A program made the translations under genes and the position numbers. From Gammaproteobacteria bacterium (GTDB lineage Bacteria; Pseudomonadota; Gammaproteobacteria; CAJXQU01), in contig JALSSM010000008.1 in the NCBI GenBank assembly GCA_026984275.1, positions 1-5,754 of the forward strand: a DNA stretch of 5,754 bases, written 5' to 3'. Shown piece after piece: positions 5,754 through 5,754 of this stretch. The notes beneath the pieces were generated by a model that made no database searches, was not told the DNA's origin, and saw nothing but the letters and a program-made list of their open reading frames with translations. Positions within the stretch are counted from its first letter, which is position 1. Each line of letters begins with the position of its first letter.

Positions 5754-5754
5754 A

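Overview
The window reads as a chromosomal housekeeping segment of a gammaproteobacterium outside the Enterobacterales. Base composition is moderate. I base the assignment on the PriA, TrmB, ThiS/ThiG and FtsN-like sequences, on the thiS-thiG-trmB order (also found in Pseudomonas), and on priA lying next to an ftsN-like SPOR gene (a neighbourhood kept in E. coli and Pseudomonas). I cannot name a genus. Nothing suggests a phage, plasmid, transposon or CRISPR: there is no transposase, integrase, tRNA or rRNA.

Layout, left to right. (1) The 3' half of a HAD-family GMP/IMP nucleotidase (yrfG-like) is on the + strand and enters from the left edge. It converges with trmB, overlapping its end by 8 bases. 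Everything else is on the - strand, so transcription runs right to left. (2) 345-2064 is a compact thiS > thiG > trmB cluster: the sulfur carrier ThiS, thiazole synthase ThiG and the tRNA m7G46 methyltransferase TrmB. The thiG stop codon and the trmB start codon are directly adjacent and in the same frame. (3) 2065-2196 is a non-coding leader with candidate promoters, a palindrome and a GC-rich inverted repeat. (4) 2197-2763 is a short bitopic SPOR-domain protein (FtsN-like). (5) 2764-2871 is an AT-rich gap with a convincing intrinsic terminator for priA. (6) 2872-5100 is full-length PriA helicase. (7) 5093-5680 is a conserved protein of unknown function whose end overlaps the priA start by 8 bases. 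(8) The last ~50 bases may hold the tail of another - strand gene. No gene-free stretch exceeds about 130 bases.

How the genes work together: the unknown gene and priA look translationally coupled. PriA (replication restart) and the FtsN-like protein (division) are neighbours but probably separate transcription units. ThiS and ThiG act in one reaction, forming the thiamin thiazole ring. TrmB appears to depend on thiG translation.

I found no clear new multi-gene system. The signals most worth a second look are: a roughly threefold excess of GATC across the window (65 by hand count, about 22 expected); a nucleotidyltransferase-like motif in the unknown protein whose catalytic acidic residues are replaced by serines; the in-frame TAA-TTG junction of thiG and trmB; and a lack of Shine-Dalgarno sequences, with several non-ATG starts.
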